From positions 62,001-126,000 of the forward strand of contig NZ_JAAIKR010000011.1 of NCBI RefSeq assembly GCF_018221465.1: a DNA stretch of 64,000 nucleotides. Direction: 5' to 3'. The position numbers and the translations under genes were made by a program. Below, piece after piece: positions 1-10,251 of the stretch (position 1 is the stretch's first letter; each line of letters starts with the position of its first letter). Under the pieces are notes generated by a model. The model ran no database searches. It was not told the origin of the DNA and saw nothing but the letters and a program-made list of their open reading frames with translations. Source of the stretch: Shewanella intestini. Its GTDB lineage: Bacteria > Pseudomonadota > Gammaproteobacteria > Enterobacterales > Shewanellaceae.

Positions 1-838
1 CTTTAAAGATGACTTTACTCCAGTCGATTGCCATGTCACCACCTGGAATGCCCAACATGGCAATTTTGCCGCCGTGGTTCATGGTGTCTAACATAGAATG
101 AAACGCTGACGGTACACCCGACATTTCAAGCCCGACATCAAAACCTTCTGTCATGCCAAGTTCAGTCATGACATTTTCAAGGTTTTCTTTGGCGACGTTA
201 ACTGCACGTGTCGCACCCATTTTACGGGCGAGATCAAGGCGATATTCGTTTACGTCAGTAATAACTACATGACGAGCGCCAACATGTTTACACACCGCTG
301 CAGCCATAATACCAATTGGGCCTGCACCCGTAATTAATACATCTTCACCAACCACATCAAATGACAGTGCGGTATGTACAGCGTTACCAAATGGGTCAAA
401 TACTGAAGCTAAGTCATCTGAAATATCATCAGGAATTTTAAATGCATTAAAGGCTGGAATAACAAGGTATTCAGCAAAAGCGCCTTCGCGGTTAACACCA
501 ACACCAGAGGTATTACGGCATAAGTGGGTGCGACCACCACGGCAGTTACGGCAATGCCCACAGGTAATGTGGCCTTCACCTGATACTCTATCGCCAACAG
601 TAAAACCACGCACTTCTTGGCCCATGTCGACAACTTCGCCAACATATTCATGGCCAACAACCATCGGTACTGGAATAGTGTTTTGTGACCATTCATCCCA
701 GTTATAAATATGGACGTCGGTACCGCAAATTGCCGTTTTTTTAATTTTGATTAATAGATCGTTATGGCCCATTTTAGGTTTAGGCGCATCAACCATCCAA
801 ATGCCTTCTTCTGGCTTTAATTTACTTAATGCTTTCAT
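1..838 (-). CDS. tdh: L-threonine 3-dehydrogenase (partial, C-terminus beyond window)
   Basis: Zinc-dependent medium-chain dehydrogenase that oxidises L-threonine to 2-amino-3-ketobutyrate with NAD+. Translating the minus strand from the ATG at 838 gives an N-terminus [15 protein letters not shown], the catalytic zinc region [21 protein letters not shown], the structural-zinc cysteines in CGHCRNC, and the nucleotide-binding turn GAGPIG. About 279 codons lie in the window; the family is about 341 aa, so roughly 60 residues are missing past position 1. It lies 12 bases downstream of kbl, as in the E. coli kbl-tdh operon, so the product of this enzyme is the substrate of its neighbour. Confidence 0.96.
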   Translation of the reverse strand, partial: MKALSKLKPEEGIWMVDAPKPKMGHNDLLIKIKKTAICGTDVHIYNWDEWSQNTIPVPMVVGHEYVGEVVDMGQEVRGFTVGDRVSGEGHITCGHCRNCRGGRTHLCRNTSGVGVNREGAFAEYLVIPAFNAFKIPDDISDDLASVFDPFGNAVHTALSFDVVGEDVLITGAGPIGIMAAAVCKHVGARHVVITDVNEYRLDLARKMGATRAVNVAKENLENVMTELGMTEGFDVGLEMSGVPSAFHSMLDTMNHGGKIAMLGIPGGDMAIDWSKVIFK

Positions 839-850
839 GTTCGTGACCTA

Positions 851-2044
851 TTAAATAATACCCATGTCTTTACCTATACGGGTAAAGGCGTCAATTGCAT
901 GGTCAACTTGGGCACGAGTATGTGCTGCTGACATTTGAGTGCGAATGCGTGCTTGGCCTTTAGGTACCACAGGGAACGAGAAACCAATTACGTAAATGTT
1001 TTCAGCAAGTAGACGGTTGGCAAAGTCACCCGCTAATTTAGCATCACCAATCATGACTGGAATAATGGCGTGGTCAGCGCCGCCTAAGGTAAAGCCTGCT
1101 GCAGACATTTGTTCGCGGAAATAACGGCTGTTTTCCCAAACCGCTTCACGTAAAGCCTGACCGGTTTTAAGCATTTCAAGCACATGGATAGACGCGGTAA
1201 CAATAGAAGGCGCTAATGAGTTTGAGAATAGGTAAGGGCGTGATCGCTGACGTAACCATTCAACCACTTCTTTTTTAGCGGCAGTAAACCCGCCAGAGGC
1301 GCCGCCTAATGCTTTACCAAGTGTGCCGGTAATAATATCAACGCGATCCATGACCTCACAATATTCATGCGTACCGCGGCCATTTTTACCTACAAAACCA
1401 ACTGCGTGAGAGTCGTCGATCATGACTAAAGCGCCATATTTATCGGCAAGGTCGCACACGCCCTTAAGGTTGGCAATAACGCCATCCATTGAGAATACGC
1501 CGTCAGTAGCAATGAGAATATTACGTGCGCCAGCTTCAGTTGCTGCGATCAGTTGGGTTTCTAGATCGGCCATATCGTTGTTGGCGTAACGGAAACGTTT
1601 TGCTTTACATAAACGCACACCATCAATAATTGAAGCGTGGTTTAATGCGTCTGAAACAATAGCGTCATTGGCGTCAAGCAAGGTTTCAAATAAGCCTGCG
1701 TTGGCGTCAAAGCATGAAGAATATAAAATGGTGTCTTCCATGCCAAGGAATTCACTTAAGCTTGCTTCAAGTTGTTTGTGAATGTCTTGGGTGCCACAAA
1801 TAAATCGTACCGACGCCATACCAAAACCGTGACGCTCTAAACCGCCTTGAGCGGCTTTGACCAATTCAGGGTGATTTGCTAAGCCTAAATAGTTATTAGC
1901 GCAAAAGTTAATGACTTCATTATTATTTACTGCAATGGCAGTTTGTTGTGCAGAAGCAATAATGCGTTCACTTTTGTATAAGCCATCAGCTTTAACTTCA
2001 GCAATTTGTTGGTTAATTCGGTCGTAAAAAGAGGTAGAGGCCAC
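851..2044 (-). CDS. kbl: 2-amino-3-ketobutyrate coenzyme A ligase
   Basis: PLP-dependent alpha-oxoamine synthase family enzyme that cleaves 2-amino-3-ketobutyrate with CoA into glycine and acetyl-CoA, the second step of threonine degradation. Visible motifs are DDSHAVGF and the PLP-lysine segment [14 protein letters not shown]. The open frame runs upstream to 2152, but a GTG at 2044 preceded by AGGAG (spacer about 7) gives 397 aa starting [13 protein letters not shown], the usual Kbl length, so I take that start. First gene of the kbl-tdh pair. Confidence 0.95.
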   Translation of the reverse strand: MASTSFYDRINQQIAEVKADGLYKSERIIASAQQTAIAVNNNEVINFCANNYLGLANHPELVKAAQGGLERHGFGMASVRFICGTQDIHKQLEASLSEFLGMEDTILYSSCFDANAGLFETLLDANDAIVSDALNHASIIDGVRLCKAKRFRYANNDMADLETQLIAATEAGARNILIATDGVFSMDGVIANLKGVCDLADKYGALVMIDDSHAVGFVGKNGRGTHEYCEVMDRVDIITGTLGKALGGASGGFTAAKKEVVEWLRQRSRPYLFSNSLAPSIVTASIHVLEMLKTGQALREAVWENSRYFREQMSAAGFTLGGADHAIIPVMIGDAKLAGDFANRLLAENIYVIGFSFPVVPKGQARIRTQMSAAHTRAQVDHAIDAFTRIGKDMGII

Positions 2045-2335
2045 CTGAATTCTCCTAGTGATGTTGTTAGATAATCCGAACGCTGCCGTAGGGGGCAAAG
2101 TTAGCAATTTTAGCTCGGTAATTGTTGGCATTCTACTCTTAAAAATAACCATGCCTAGTGTTTTCTTTTGCCACGGGGATAAGATAAATGGGATTAGGGC
2201 GTAGCGGAATTTCAGATAAGATTAACTAATCTGAATATGAAAAAAGAGCGGTTCATTTCTATACGCGCATACCATAACCAAGAGCGGCGAAGGCGAGTAA
2301 AATAACACCCGCAAAGACGAATCAAGTAAGCAAGG

Positions 2336-2995
2336 TTAATCAGCTTGTTGGCTGCCTTCTTGCTCAATCATCGAGCGATAATGTAATTCCATGCGATTGA
2401 AGGTGGCAAGAGAGGTGGGGGTTGAATAGGCTTTAAAAATCATCAATACCCGTAATAGGCCTTTGTATAACGTGGCTTTCGTGATGGTGGCATCACCTGA
2501 TTGTGTTAATTGGTAGCTAATCCAGAAACTCACCATCATCTTCATGGTATCGGCAAGTTCCATCACAATGTCATCGTCAACGGCTAAAAAGCCATCGCGT
2601 ACAAGTTGTTTTAATACATTACTTGAACTATGCAATACGTTCTGCTGTGCCAGCATGTAACGCTGTTTTAGAGCATTGTCTCGGCTTAAAATGTCGGCCA
2701 AATTGGCATACATAAAGCGGAATTGCCACATGGTGTAAAACATGGCGTCAAAGTAGCCAAGGAGTAACTCAACATCAATGGCAACATCTTGATAAGGCTT
2801 TGAGCCATTTTCTAGGTTGGCTTCATATAATGAAAAGATAGAGTTGATAATGTCTTCTTTATTGCGGAAATGGTAATACAGATTGCCAGGGCTAATATTT
2901 AAATGTGCAGCTATATGATTGGTTGTGATATTACGCTCACCGTGTTCATTGAAAAGCTCTAAGCTGGCAAAAACAATTTTATCACGGGTTTTCAT
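2336..2995 (-). CDS. TetR/AcrR family transcriptional regulator
   Basis: A 219-aa regulator starting MKTRDKIVFASLELF. Residues about 1-50 form the TetR helix-turn-helix (NITTNHIAAHLNISPGNLYY followed by HFRNKEDI). The rest is a helical ligand-binding domain with no recognisable ligand signature. The open frame continues 30 codons upstream to 3085, but that extension is unlike the family and the internal ATG begins exactly where TetR proteins normally begin. Divergent from waaA with about 120 bases between the starts, so it may regulate itself or waaA. The target is unknown. Confidence 0.88.
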   Translation of the reverse strand: MKTRDKIVFASLELFNEHGERNITTNHIAAHLNISPGNLYYHFRNKEDIINSIFSLYEANLENGSKPYQDVAIDVELLLGYFDAMFYTMWQFRFMYANLADILSRDNALKQRYMLAQQNVLHSSSNVLKQLVRDGFLAVDDDIVMELADTMKMMVSFWISYQLTQSGDATITKATLYKGLLRVLMIFKAYSTPTSLATFNRMELHYRSMIEQEGSQQAD

Positions 2996-3117
2996 ATTGA
3001 TTCCAAAGTAATGGTTAGACGTGCAAGTTGGCTGGTGTAGAGGACAAATATCTTTCATTCGTTCGATTATGTTAGCATTGAGCATAACAGTTTCGCAAAA
3101 TCATTTAAGCCCTCGAT

Positions 3118-4395
3118 ATGACTCGTTACATTTATTCCTGTTTGCTCTATTTACTTTCCCCGCTTGTGATTATGTATTTACTGCTTCGCAGTGTAAAAAG
3201 TCCTGATTATCGTAAGCGTTGGTCTGAACGTTTTGGGTTTAACCCATTAATCAAAACTGATGTGTTATTCCACTGTGTTTCAATGGGAGAAACATTAGCT
3301 GCAGTGAATTTGATTAAACAATTAATGGCACAAAACCCGGATAAGACATTTACCATTACGACGACAAGTCCAACGGGTTCTGAGCAAGTCGTTAACGCGT
3401 TTGGAGATCAAGTACAGCATTGTTATTTACCGTTAGACTTCAGTTTTGCGGTTAAGCGCTTCTTAAGGCAAGTTAAACCGCAATTGTGTGTGATTATGGA
3501 AACGGAGTTATGGCCAAATTTGGTGCATTTTGCGCATAATCAACAGATAAAAATCATTTTGGCCAATGCGCGTTTGTCACAAAAGTCAGCGGATAAATAC
3601 CAAGCGAAACCTAAGTTGAGCTTGCCGATGTTGCGCTGTTTGGACCAGATTTTGGTACAAACGCAAATTGAAGCAGAGCGCTTTATGGCCTTAGGTGTGA
3701 GCGCGGCTAATATCAAGGTCACTGGCAGTGTAAAGTTTGATATCACTATTGACCCAGTGCAACAACAACGCGCAGTCGCGCTACGTAGCCAATGGCAAAA
3801 AGAGTTGGCTCCTGTTTGGGTCGCAGGCAGTGTGCACCCGGGCGAGTTTGACATTATGCTCAACGCGCATCAACAAGTCTTGGCGGTTTACCCTGATGCA
3901 TTATTGATAATGGCGCCACGTCATCCAGAGCAATTTGACGCAGCGGCACAAGCCATAAACAAGCAAGGATTTCATTTAGTGCGCAGAAGTGAAACGCAGC
4001 AGGTTACTGAACAAACTCAAGTGATATTAGGCGATACCATGGGTGAGCTATTAATGCTGTATGGCACGGCTGATCAAGCGTTTATTGGTGGTACCTTAAT
4101 TGAAAATGGGGGGCATAACCCTCTTGAGCCCGCAGCAATGGGACTGGGTGTTTATATGGGGCCACATCATTGGGACTTTACTGAAATTACGCAGTTATTA
4201 CAGCAAGCGGGTGCGCTTAATGTGGTGCACAATTCAGATGAGCTGGCGCAGCAGCTATTAGCAAACTTCACTGAGCAACCATTATTGGCTGCAAAACGAC
4301 GCGCATCACTTGAGGTTGTGTCGCAAAATAGAGGCGCATTAACTGCGCATGTGGTGGCTTTGCAACAATGGCTAGAGACCACGAAAATGCATTAA
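3118..4395 (+). CDS. waaA: 3-deoxy-D-manno-octulosonic acid (Kdo) transferase
   Basis: Membrane-anchored GT-B glycosyltransferase (GT30) that adds Kdo from CMP-Kdo to lipid IVA, the first step of LPS inner-core assembly at the cytoplasmic face of the inner membrane. The 425-aa protein has an N-terminal hydrophobic anchor (about residues 5-23), a basic stretch, CVSMGETLAA, a METELWPNL motif, and a C-terminal GGTLIENGGHNPLEPA loop typical of the family. Length is normal. The ribosome binding site is weak. Convergent with kdkA, the Kdo kinase, which acts on its product. Confidence 0.95.
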   Translation: MTRYIYSCLLYLLSPLVIMYLLLRSVKSPDYRKRWSERFGFNPLIKTDVLFHCVSMGETLAAVNLIKQLMAQNPDKTFTITTTSPTGSEQVVNAFGDQVQHCYLPLDFSFAVKRFLRQVKPQLCVIMETELWPNLVHFAHNQQIKIILANARLSQKSADKYQAKPKLSLPMLRCLDQILVQTQIEAERFMALGVSAANIKVTGSVKFDITIDPVQQQRAVALRSQWQKELAPVWVAGSVHPGEFDIMLNAHQQVLAVYPDALLIMAPRHPEQFDAAAQAINKQGFHLVRRSETQQVTEQTQVILGDTMGELLMLYGTADQAFIGGTLIENGGHNPLEPAAMGLGVYMGPHHWDFTEITQLLQQAGALNVVHNSDELAQQLLANFTEQPLLAAKRRASLEVVSQNRGALTAHVVALQQWLETTKMH

Positions 4396-4432
4396 TGTAG
4401 GGAAGTGGTTTTGTCGCTTGGTATTTAATGTT

Positions 4433-5152
4433 TTAACGGATGAATTGCTGGTATCCGGTTAATAAGGCTTGCCAATTGTCTTGCGTAAATTGCAGCACTG
4501 GCGCTTTGGTTTGTTCTTTATTAAACGAACGCAGCAATCGCGCAAGATTAGCTTGTTGCCAAGACTTAGCCGGTGTTTTTATCACTCCACGGTCAAAATC
4601 AATTAAATAAAATGTATCTGCACTAATGAGAATGTTTTTAGCATTCAAGTCAGCATGATATACCCCGTGCTGGTGGAATTTAGCGATGGTTTGTCCTAGT
4701 GACTGCCATTGTTCATTTGTCATGGTATGTTGCGTTAAATACGCTACCAGATCTTTAGCGCCCGCAATACGCTCAATAATAATGTCTGCACGATACCAAA
4801 TCCCAAAACGTTGCACTTGAGCGGCGATAGGTTTAGGAACTGCAAACCCTTGTTGATAAAGAGTCTCAAGTAATGCTAACTCTGCCACTGCGCGGGTATT
4901 GTTCAGGCTGGTATATAAGTATCCATCTTTCGAAAGCTTTGCTGCTAACCCTCCACGCCAGTAGTGGCGAAGCACCCATTGTTGTGAAGTGGTTTGAGGC
5001 TGGACAAACCAAGTGGTATAACGCCCGCAAGATTGTCCTGTTACAGCGTGCTTTGCTTGCCAAGGTTCAACACTGAAATCGACAGATTCTAGTGCTTTAG
5101 CCTGGTCAATACACCAAGCGATGTAACCATGTTTAGTTTGTTTTATTTGCAT
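4433..5152 (-). CDS. kdkA: 3-deoxy-D-manno-octulosonic acid kinase
   Basis: Protein-kinase-fold enzyme that phosphorylates O-4 of the single Kdo on lipid A in bacteria that carry one Kdo residue. The 239-aa sequence shows the catalytic loop HADLNAKNIL (about residues 167-176) and the metal-binding LIDFDRG, both typical of the KdkA/InaA kinase group, and the N-terminal GGLAAKLSKDGYLY region. Length fits the family. Tail to tail with waaA. Its presence suggests a mono-Kdo, phosphorylated core, as known in Haemophilus, Vibrio and Shewanella. Confidence 0.92.
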   Translation of the reverse strand: MQIKQTKHGYIAWCIDQAKALESVDFSVEPWQAKHAVTGQSCGRYTTWFVQPQTTSQQWVLRHYWRGGLAAKLSKDGYLYTSLNNTRAVAELALLETLYQQGFAVPKPIAAQVQRFGIWYRADIIIERIAGAKDLVAYLTQHTMTNEQWQSLGQTIAKFHQHGVYHADLNAKNILISADTFYLIDFDRGVIKTPAKSWQQANLARLLRSFNKEQTKAPVLQFTQDNWQALLTGYQQFIR

Positions 5153-5268
5153 ACTGAATTCACTAAAGCCGTATGTTGAATGTGGATAAAAATCGCATTA
5201 TACCTTAATATCCCCCACTTGCATTTATCTACGACAACCGTGCTGCCGCACGATGATGATGGGATATC

Positions 5269-6297
5269 ATGTCTACAGACTTTAGCTCGATTAAATCACT
5301 TTGTTTACTGCGCCTTTCAGCCATTGGCGACGTGTGTCACGCCGTTGCAATGGTGCAGGCGATTCAGCGTCAATACCCTGATATTGCTATTACATGGGTC
5401 ATCGGTAAGGTCGAGTATCAATTACTTAAGCACCTCGAAGGCGTAGAATTTGTCATTTTTGATAAGTCACAAGGATGGCGCAGCTATGGCAAATTAAAAC
5501 GAGATTTACAAGGTCAGCGTTTTGATGTGTTGTTGCATATGCAGGTAGCATTAAGAGCAACGATAGCTTCATTAATGATTTCCGCTCGCACTCGTATTGG
5601 CTTTGATAAAGCCAGAGCCAAAGAAGGGCAATGGCTAGTAACCAATAAAACGGTTGAACCATTGGCAACGCCGCATGTGTTAGAAGGTTTTATGGGGTTT
5701 GCTAAAGCCATTGGAGTACAAGATCTTACTCCTCGTTGGCATATACCTGTGCCTGAAGCGGACACGCAGTTTGCAGGCCAATTAATAAAGGTTGATGACA
5801 AGGTATTAGTCATTTGCCCTGCCGCGAGTAAAGCTGAGCGCAATTGGTTGCCTGAGCGTTATGCGCAAGTGGCCGATCATGCTGTCGCCAAAGGTTATCG
5901 CGTTATTATTTGTGGTGGCCCAAGTGAGTTAGAGGTGTCACTTGCAAAAGCCATTATCAATTGTGCGACTCAAACGCTTGAAAACCAGGTTGGGCAGACG
6001 TCATTAACCCAATTATTAGCGGTATTAAAAAACGCAACGTTAGTCATTGCACCAGATACGGGTCCTGCACATATGGCCGTAACCCAAGGTACCAAAGTGA
6101 TTGGTTTATATGCCCACTCTAATCCTGGCCGTACAGGTCCATATACGTCACTTAACCGAGTGGTCAGCGTGTATGATGAAGTCATAACCGAGCAAAAAAC
6201 AGCGCCAATAAAGTGGGGGACGCGAGCAAAAGGCGGTGATTTAATGGCGCGTATTTCTGTTGCACGAGTCATTGAACAAATAGATGCAGTGGAATAA
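5269..6297 (+). CDS. Glycosyltransferase family 9 (LPS heptosyltransferase-like)
   Basis: A 342-aa GT-B enzyme of the ADP-heptose:LPS heptosyltransferase family. N-terminal LLRLSAIGDVCHAVAMVQAI is the family signature, and the C-terminal donor-site motif APDTGPAHMAVTQGTKVIGL is intact. It most likely transfers heptose onto the Kdo/inner core in the cytoplasm. The start is supported by GGGA six bases upstream. Whether it is heptosyltransferase I (WaaC), II (WaaF) or another member cannot be decided from motifs alone. Confidence 0.88.
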   Translation: MSTDFSSIKSLCLLRLSAIGDVCHAVAMVQAIQRQYPDIAITWVIGKVEYQLLKHLEGVEFVIFDKSQGWRSYGKLKRDLQGQRFDVLLHMQVALRATIASLMISARTRIGFDKARAKEGQWLVTNKTVEPLATPHVLEGFMGFAKAIGVQDLTPRWHIPVPEADTQFAGQLIKVDDKVLVICPAASKAERNWLPERYAQVADHAVAKGYRVIICGGPSELEVSLAKAIINCATQTLENQVGQTSLTQLLAVLKNATLVIAPDTGPAHMAVTQGTKVIGLYAHSNPGRTGPYTSLNRVVSVYDEVITEQKTAPIKWGTRAKGGDLMARISVARVIEQIDAVE

Positions 6298-6419
6298 ACA
6301 CTGCTTTAGAGGAAAATGAGCCTTTATCAATATTATTGATAAAGGCTTTATTGAATCAGCCGTTCAAAAATTCCTTTGTAAGTTCATCCGTTAACGAATT
6401 TACCAATTGTGGTTATTCT

Positions 6420-7493
6420 TTACGAGGAAGGGGCATTCTCAAGGTATTGAACGATCCGCTCTGATGCTTTTCCATCAGTGGGGCCAACATGTTCATTTGT
6501 ATATATTTCCCTGTTGGCTGCGTACTGTTCCGGGTGAGCCAATTGTTGAGGAATGGCTTTGATTAATGCGGTGTAATTATTAACATGCAAGCCAATTTCT
6601 GAATATAAAACATTATCTTTACCGAAACGATTATAGAATCGGTATTTAAAAATACCGCGATATGACCATTTCAATTTGAAAAAATTACACACAATAACCG
6701 GTTTGTTGAGTGCGGCAAATTCAAATAGGGTACTGGATGCTTCACTTAACAAAATATCGGCATTTTTCATAAAAGGGAGTAAGGAAATATCTTGTTCTTT
6801 GGCGACATAAACATTGTCAAATATTGACCACTTGGCTAATTTTTGTCGTTGTTTTTTATACTTTTCGCGAACTTGAGTGAGCGAATGCGGCTTAATAAGA
6901 ATGTTATATTCTCTAAAATCCTCAGGCCAATTATCTGGGAAGCACTCAAGAGAGCTCGGGTTGAAGGTTGGTGCATAAAGGATTGTTGGTTTATTAGGAT
7001 CCAATCCTAATTCCGCTAAATCCCCCTCCGGTTGTGTGTGATTAAACATAGGGTCTAGCTTAGAAAAACCAACCTGAATAAATTTATCTTTAGGATAATA
7101 CTCTTTAATTTTGGTTAACCTGAGATCACCTTCAATAAATCTAACCGTCATGGGGGTTTTTGATTTATGGTAGTAGCTAGGTTTTGGACCAACACCGTGA
7201 CCTAATTGTGCTGTTTTTGAGTGTTGATGTACTTCGTCAAGGAACTCAAATTTATTACCGAAGAATATCCAATCCGCTTTTAAGGATAGGTAGGCAAGCT
7301 TCGCTTGTTGTGTATTATTAACCCAAATACACTCTACATCTAAGTCATTAATCACTTCAGAAAATGCCTGTTGGTCATTTTTATTGCTATAACAAACCAA
7401 CTTTACTTGATGGTGTCGCAGTTTCAGTTGTTCGATAATTGGAACGTATTGAGGCAAGTAATAAACATTCAATGTGTCAAACAAAATTAACAT
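6420..7493 (-). CDS. CDP-glycerol glycerophosphotransferase-like protein
   Basis: A 357-aa protein starting MLILFDTLNVYYLPQYVPII. The ATG at 7493 has AGAGAG at good spacing; an upstream ATG at 7556 would add 21 unconvincing residues. The C-terminal half carries features of the TagB/TagF glycerophosphotransferase family: ILYAPTFNPSS, the IKPHSL motif, and the segment ILLSEASSTLFEFAALNKPV. In Gram-positive bacteria such enzymes move glycerol phosphate from CDP-glycerol onto teichoic acid linkage units. Here it sits in an LPS core cluster, back to back with a TagD-like cytidylyltransferase, so transfer of a phospho-alcohol to LPS is the natural inference. The actual acceptor is unknown. Confidence 0.8.
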   Translation of the reverse strand: MLILFDTLNVYYLPQYVPIIEQLKLRHHQVKLVCYSNKNDQQAFSEVINDLDVECIWVNNTQQAKLAYLSLKADWIFFGNKFEFLDEVHQHSKTAQLGHGVGPKPSYYHKSKTPMTVRFIEGDLRLTKIKEYYPKDKFIQVGFSKLDPMFNHTQPEGDLAELGLDPNKPTILYAPTFNPSSLECFPDNWPEDFREYNILIKPHSLTQVREKYKKQRQKLAKWSIFDNVYVAKEQDISLLPFMKNADILLSEASSTLFEFAALNKPVIVCNFFKLKWSYRGIFKYRFYNRFGKDNVLYSEIGLHVNNYTALIKAIPQQLAHPEQYAANREIYTNEHVGPTDGKASERIVQYLENAPSS

Positions 7494-7857
7494 AGCACTC
7501 TCTTTAATACTTTTATTGTTGTAAATAGGTTGTTTCATGGCTACTGCCAAACCCAACTGAATTTAAAGCTATATAATTCAGTTTGTTATGTGGATTTCAG
7601 AATTTGCATCGTGATGCTTTTATCAATCATATTATGAATCAATTTTTAGCAAAGCGATACCACCTTTATGAAGTCTACTTCGACGCTAGTTTTACTGTTT
7701 TAAGAGGGCTGGCAACGTCAATGAAGTAGAAGCAGTCATCCGCGGAATCTTACTCACTAGCATGGTTATATTGAAATGACCAAATGTAGCCAACGTAGAC
7801 GATTAACCCTAATTCAATTAAAATGAATGCTTTATTTTAACAAGAAATGTTTTAATT
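7494..7857. other. Divergent intergenic region of the phospho-alcohol gene pair
   Basis: About 360 AT-rich bases between two divergent genes. I see a small inverted repeat GCATCGTGATGC near 7606-7617 and no convincing open frame. No promoter with both good -10 and -35 boxes was found on either strand, so the regulation of the pair is undetermined. Confidence 0.5.
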
Positions 7858-8724
7858 ATGCCTCATTCAACTTTGAGAACTTTTGATTATCCTGCAAGCT
7901 TGATAAAAAGCTATCAACATTGGCATTTATTACTTAGACCTGATCAACCTACGTTAGGATCAATGGTTTTAGTTTGTAAAGAAAGTGTTCATCACTATTC
8001 GAAGATTTCTACTGCCGCAGCAGAGGAGCAGAAACAGATTATCTCAGATGTTGAAAGCGTGCTTAAATATCGTTTTGATTGTAATAAAGTTAACTATCTA
8101 ATGTTGATGATGGTTGATCCAGCGGTTCACTTTCATATTGTTCCTCGTTATGAGTTCCCCGTTGAATTTTGTGACCAAGAATACCTCGATTCAAACTGGC
8201 CTAAACCACCAAGTTTATCTAATGAATTAAAGCTTCCAAATATTTATCGTGAAGAGTTACTTAAAACCCTAAAAAGTGATTTTAGCAATGTGGCTGAAGT
8301 AACCATTGCTGACACTAAAAAGCCCTATAGGAAAATGTATACATCAGGTTGTTTTGATATTTTCCATCAAGGTCATTTAAATATTCTTAAGAAAACTAAA
8401 GAGTTGTGTGATTATTTAATTGTTGGTGTGTCAACCGATGAATTGATTATTAAATCAAAAGGACGTCCACCAATTATTCCATTTGACGAACGAATCTCTA
8501 TTTTAGAAGCAAATCGGTTTGTTGATGAGGTTATTCCGCAAGTCGATAAAAATAAACAAGATATTGTTGATCAATATAATATCGATGCCATTTCTGTCGG
8601 CTCCGATTGGAAAGGAAAATATCCCGCCGTTACCTGTGAAATGGTTTATTTTGATTATACGCCAAATGTCAGTTCCACAGTGTTGAAGCAAAAGCTAAAT
8701 ATTACGCCTAATTCAAAAGCATAA
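7858..8724 (+). CDS. HIT-domain / cytidylyltransferase (TagD-like) fusion protein
   Basis: A 288-aa two-domain protein. Residues about 15-100 resemble a HIT (histidine triad) domain ending in VHFHIVPRY; the first His of the triad is replaced by Ala (A89), while H91 (the nucleophile position) and H93 are kept. Residues about 158-280 are a nucleotidyltransferase with GCFDIFHQGHLNIL (HxGH at 170-173), RISILEANRFVDEVIP and GSDWKGK, closely resembling glycerol-3-phosphate cytidylyltransferase TagD; the C-terminal RTEGISTT-type motif is reduced to NVSST. It probably makes CDP-glycerol or a similar CDP-alcohol. The divergent glycerophosphotransferase-like gene could use it. The substrate is not proven, and phosphoethanolamine or another phospho-alcohol is possible. 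Confidence 0.8.
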   Translation: MPHSTLRTFDYPASLIKSYQHWHLLLRPDQPTLGSMVLVCKESVHHYSKISTAAAEEQKQIISDVESVLKYRFDCNKVNYLMLMMVDPAVHFHIVPRYEFPVEFCDQEYLDSNWPKPPSLSNELKLPNIYREELLKTLKSDFSNVAEVTIADTKKPYRKMYTSGCFDIFHQGHLNILKKTKELCDYLIVGVSTDELIIKSKGRPPIIPFDERISILEANRFVDEVIPQVDKNKQDIVDQYNIDAISVGSDWKGKYPAVTCEMVYFDYTPNVSSTVLKQKLNITPNSKA

Positions 8725-8853
8725 GCTTCTGAAACACGTCTTAGGATGACTTAAAAATCATAATGTTAAAGTGGTTTTAAGCTTACGGTGAGACATCTCG
8801 ATGACTAAAGACATCAATTACTTCACGACACTCGGATGGAATTTAAAAATACT

Positions 8854-9606
8854 ATGAAATGCAAAGTATTTGTTATTAATTTGGATAAAAGTACAGAAAG
8901 AATGGATTTTATGCATCGGCAATTACAACAGCTTGATATCGCATACGAAAGGGTTGCAGCCGTGTATGGCAAAGATCTTGATGATTCAGAAATTACAGCT
9001 GTTTTTAATGAGAAAGCGAATCTTGAAAAGTACGATAAAGTTCTGAATGTCGGTGAGTTAGGGTGTTATTTAAGCCATGTTAACTGTTGGAAACAGATGG
9101 TTGAACAGCAAATTGAATTTGCTTTGATTTTAGAAGATGACTCTAGACTTGACCCTGAACTTGGAACGTTAATGGACGGTGTTGCCCAGTTGGAACCAAC
9201 GTGGGATTACATTAAATTGTGCCACAGTAAAAAAGAAAAGGGCGTCATTGACAGTATTGCTATTAACGACAAGTTCTCTATTGGCACGTGTTTAAAATTG
9301 CCGGCATCAACCCGTGGTCAATTTGTGTCACTTGCCGGAGCGAAAAAATTGTTAGCGACGGCGTTACCCATTTCTCGACCTATTGATGTTGATATTCAAT
9401 ACTGGTTTGAGAAAAACATAAATTGTTTTGTTGTAAGACCATTTCCTGTCGTTGGGGCTAAATTTGAAAGTGAAATTACCATTTTAGGTAACCGCTCCCA
9501 AACTCAAAAACGGCCTTTAAAGCGTATTTTACAAAAAATGTGTTTTGAAGCGAAGGTTAGGTTGAACCGTCATAAACTCCCTGATATTTCAACGTTAAAA
9601 AGTTAA
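8854..9606 (+). CDS. Glycosyltransferase family 25 (LPS biosynthesis)
   Basis: A 250-aa protein starting MKCKVFVINLDKSTERMDFM, the typical beginning of the GT25 (LOS/LPS galactosyl- or glucosyltransferase, Lex2B/LpsA) family. It also has GELGCYLSHVNCWKQ and the acidic ALILEDDSRL motif that should bind the metal-nucleotide sugar. An in-frame ATG at 8836 would add six residues; I prefer 8854 because the family starts there. Neither start has a strong ribosome binding site. It likely adds a hexose to the outer core. The acceptor is unknown. Confidence 0.86.
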   Translation: MKCKVFVINLDKSTERMDFMHRQLQQLDIAYERVAAVYGKDLDDSEITAVFNEKANLEKYDKVLNVGELGCYLSHVNCWKQMVEQQIEFALILEDDSRLDPELGTLMDGVAQLEPTWDYIKLCHSKKEKGVIDSIAINDKFSIGTCLKLPASTRGQFVSLAGAKKLLATALPISRPIDVDIQYWFEKNINCFVVRPFPVVGAKFESEITILGNRSQTQKRPLKRILQKMCFEAKVRLNRHKLPDISTLKS

Positions 9607-9644
9607 ATTTAAACACATTAACCTATTAAGCACAGGTATTTTGA

Positions 9645-10124
<480 letters not shown>

Positions 10125-10251
10125 AGCGCGTCACTGATTTTAACCTGCAACTATGGTTGGTTAATTGGCTACATTACCGACCTATGTGAGATAGCTTATC
10201 TGTATGCGATAAATCAGATAATGACATCAAATTTATCGCGGTTACTTATGA

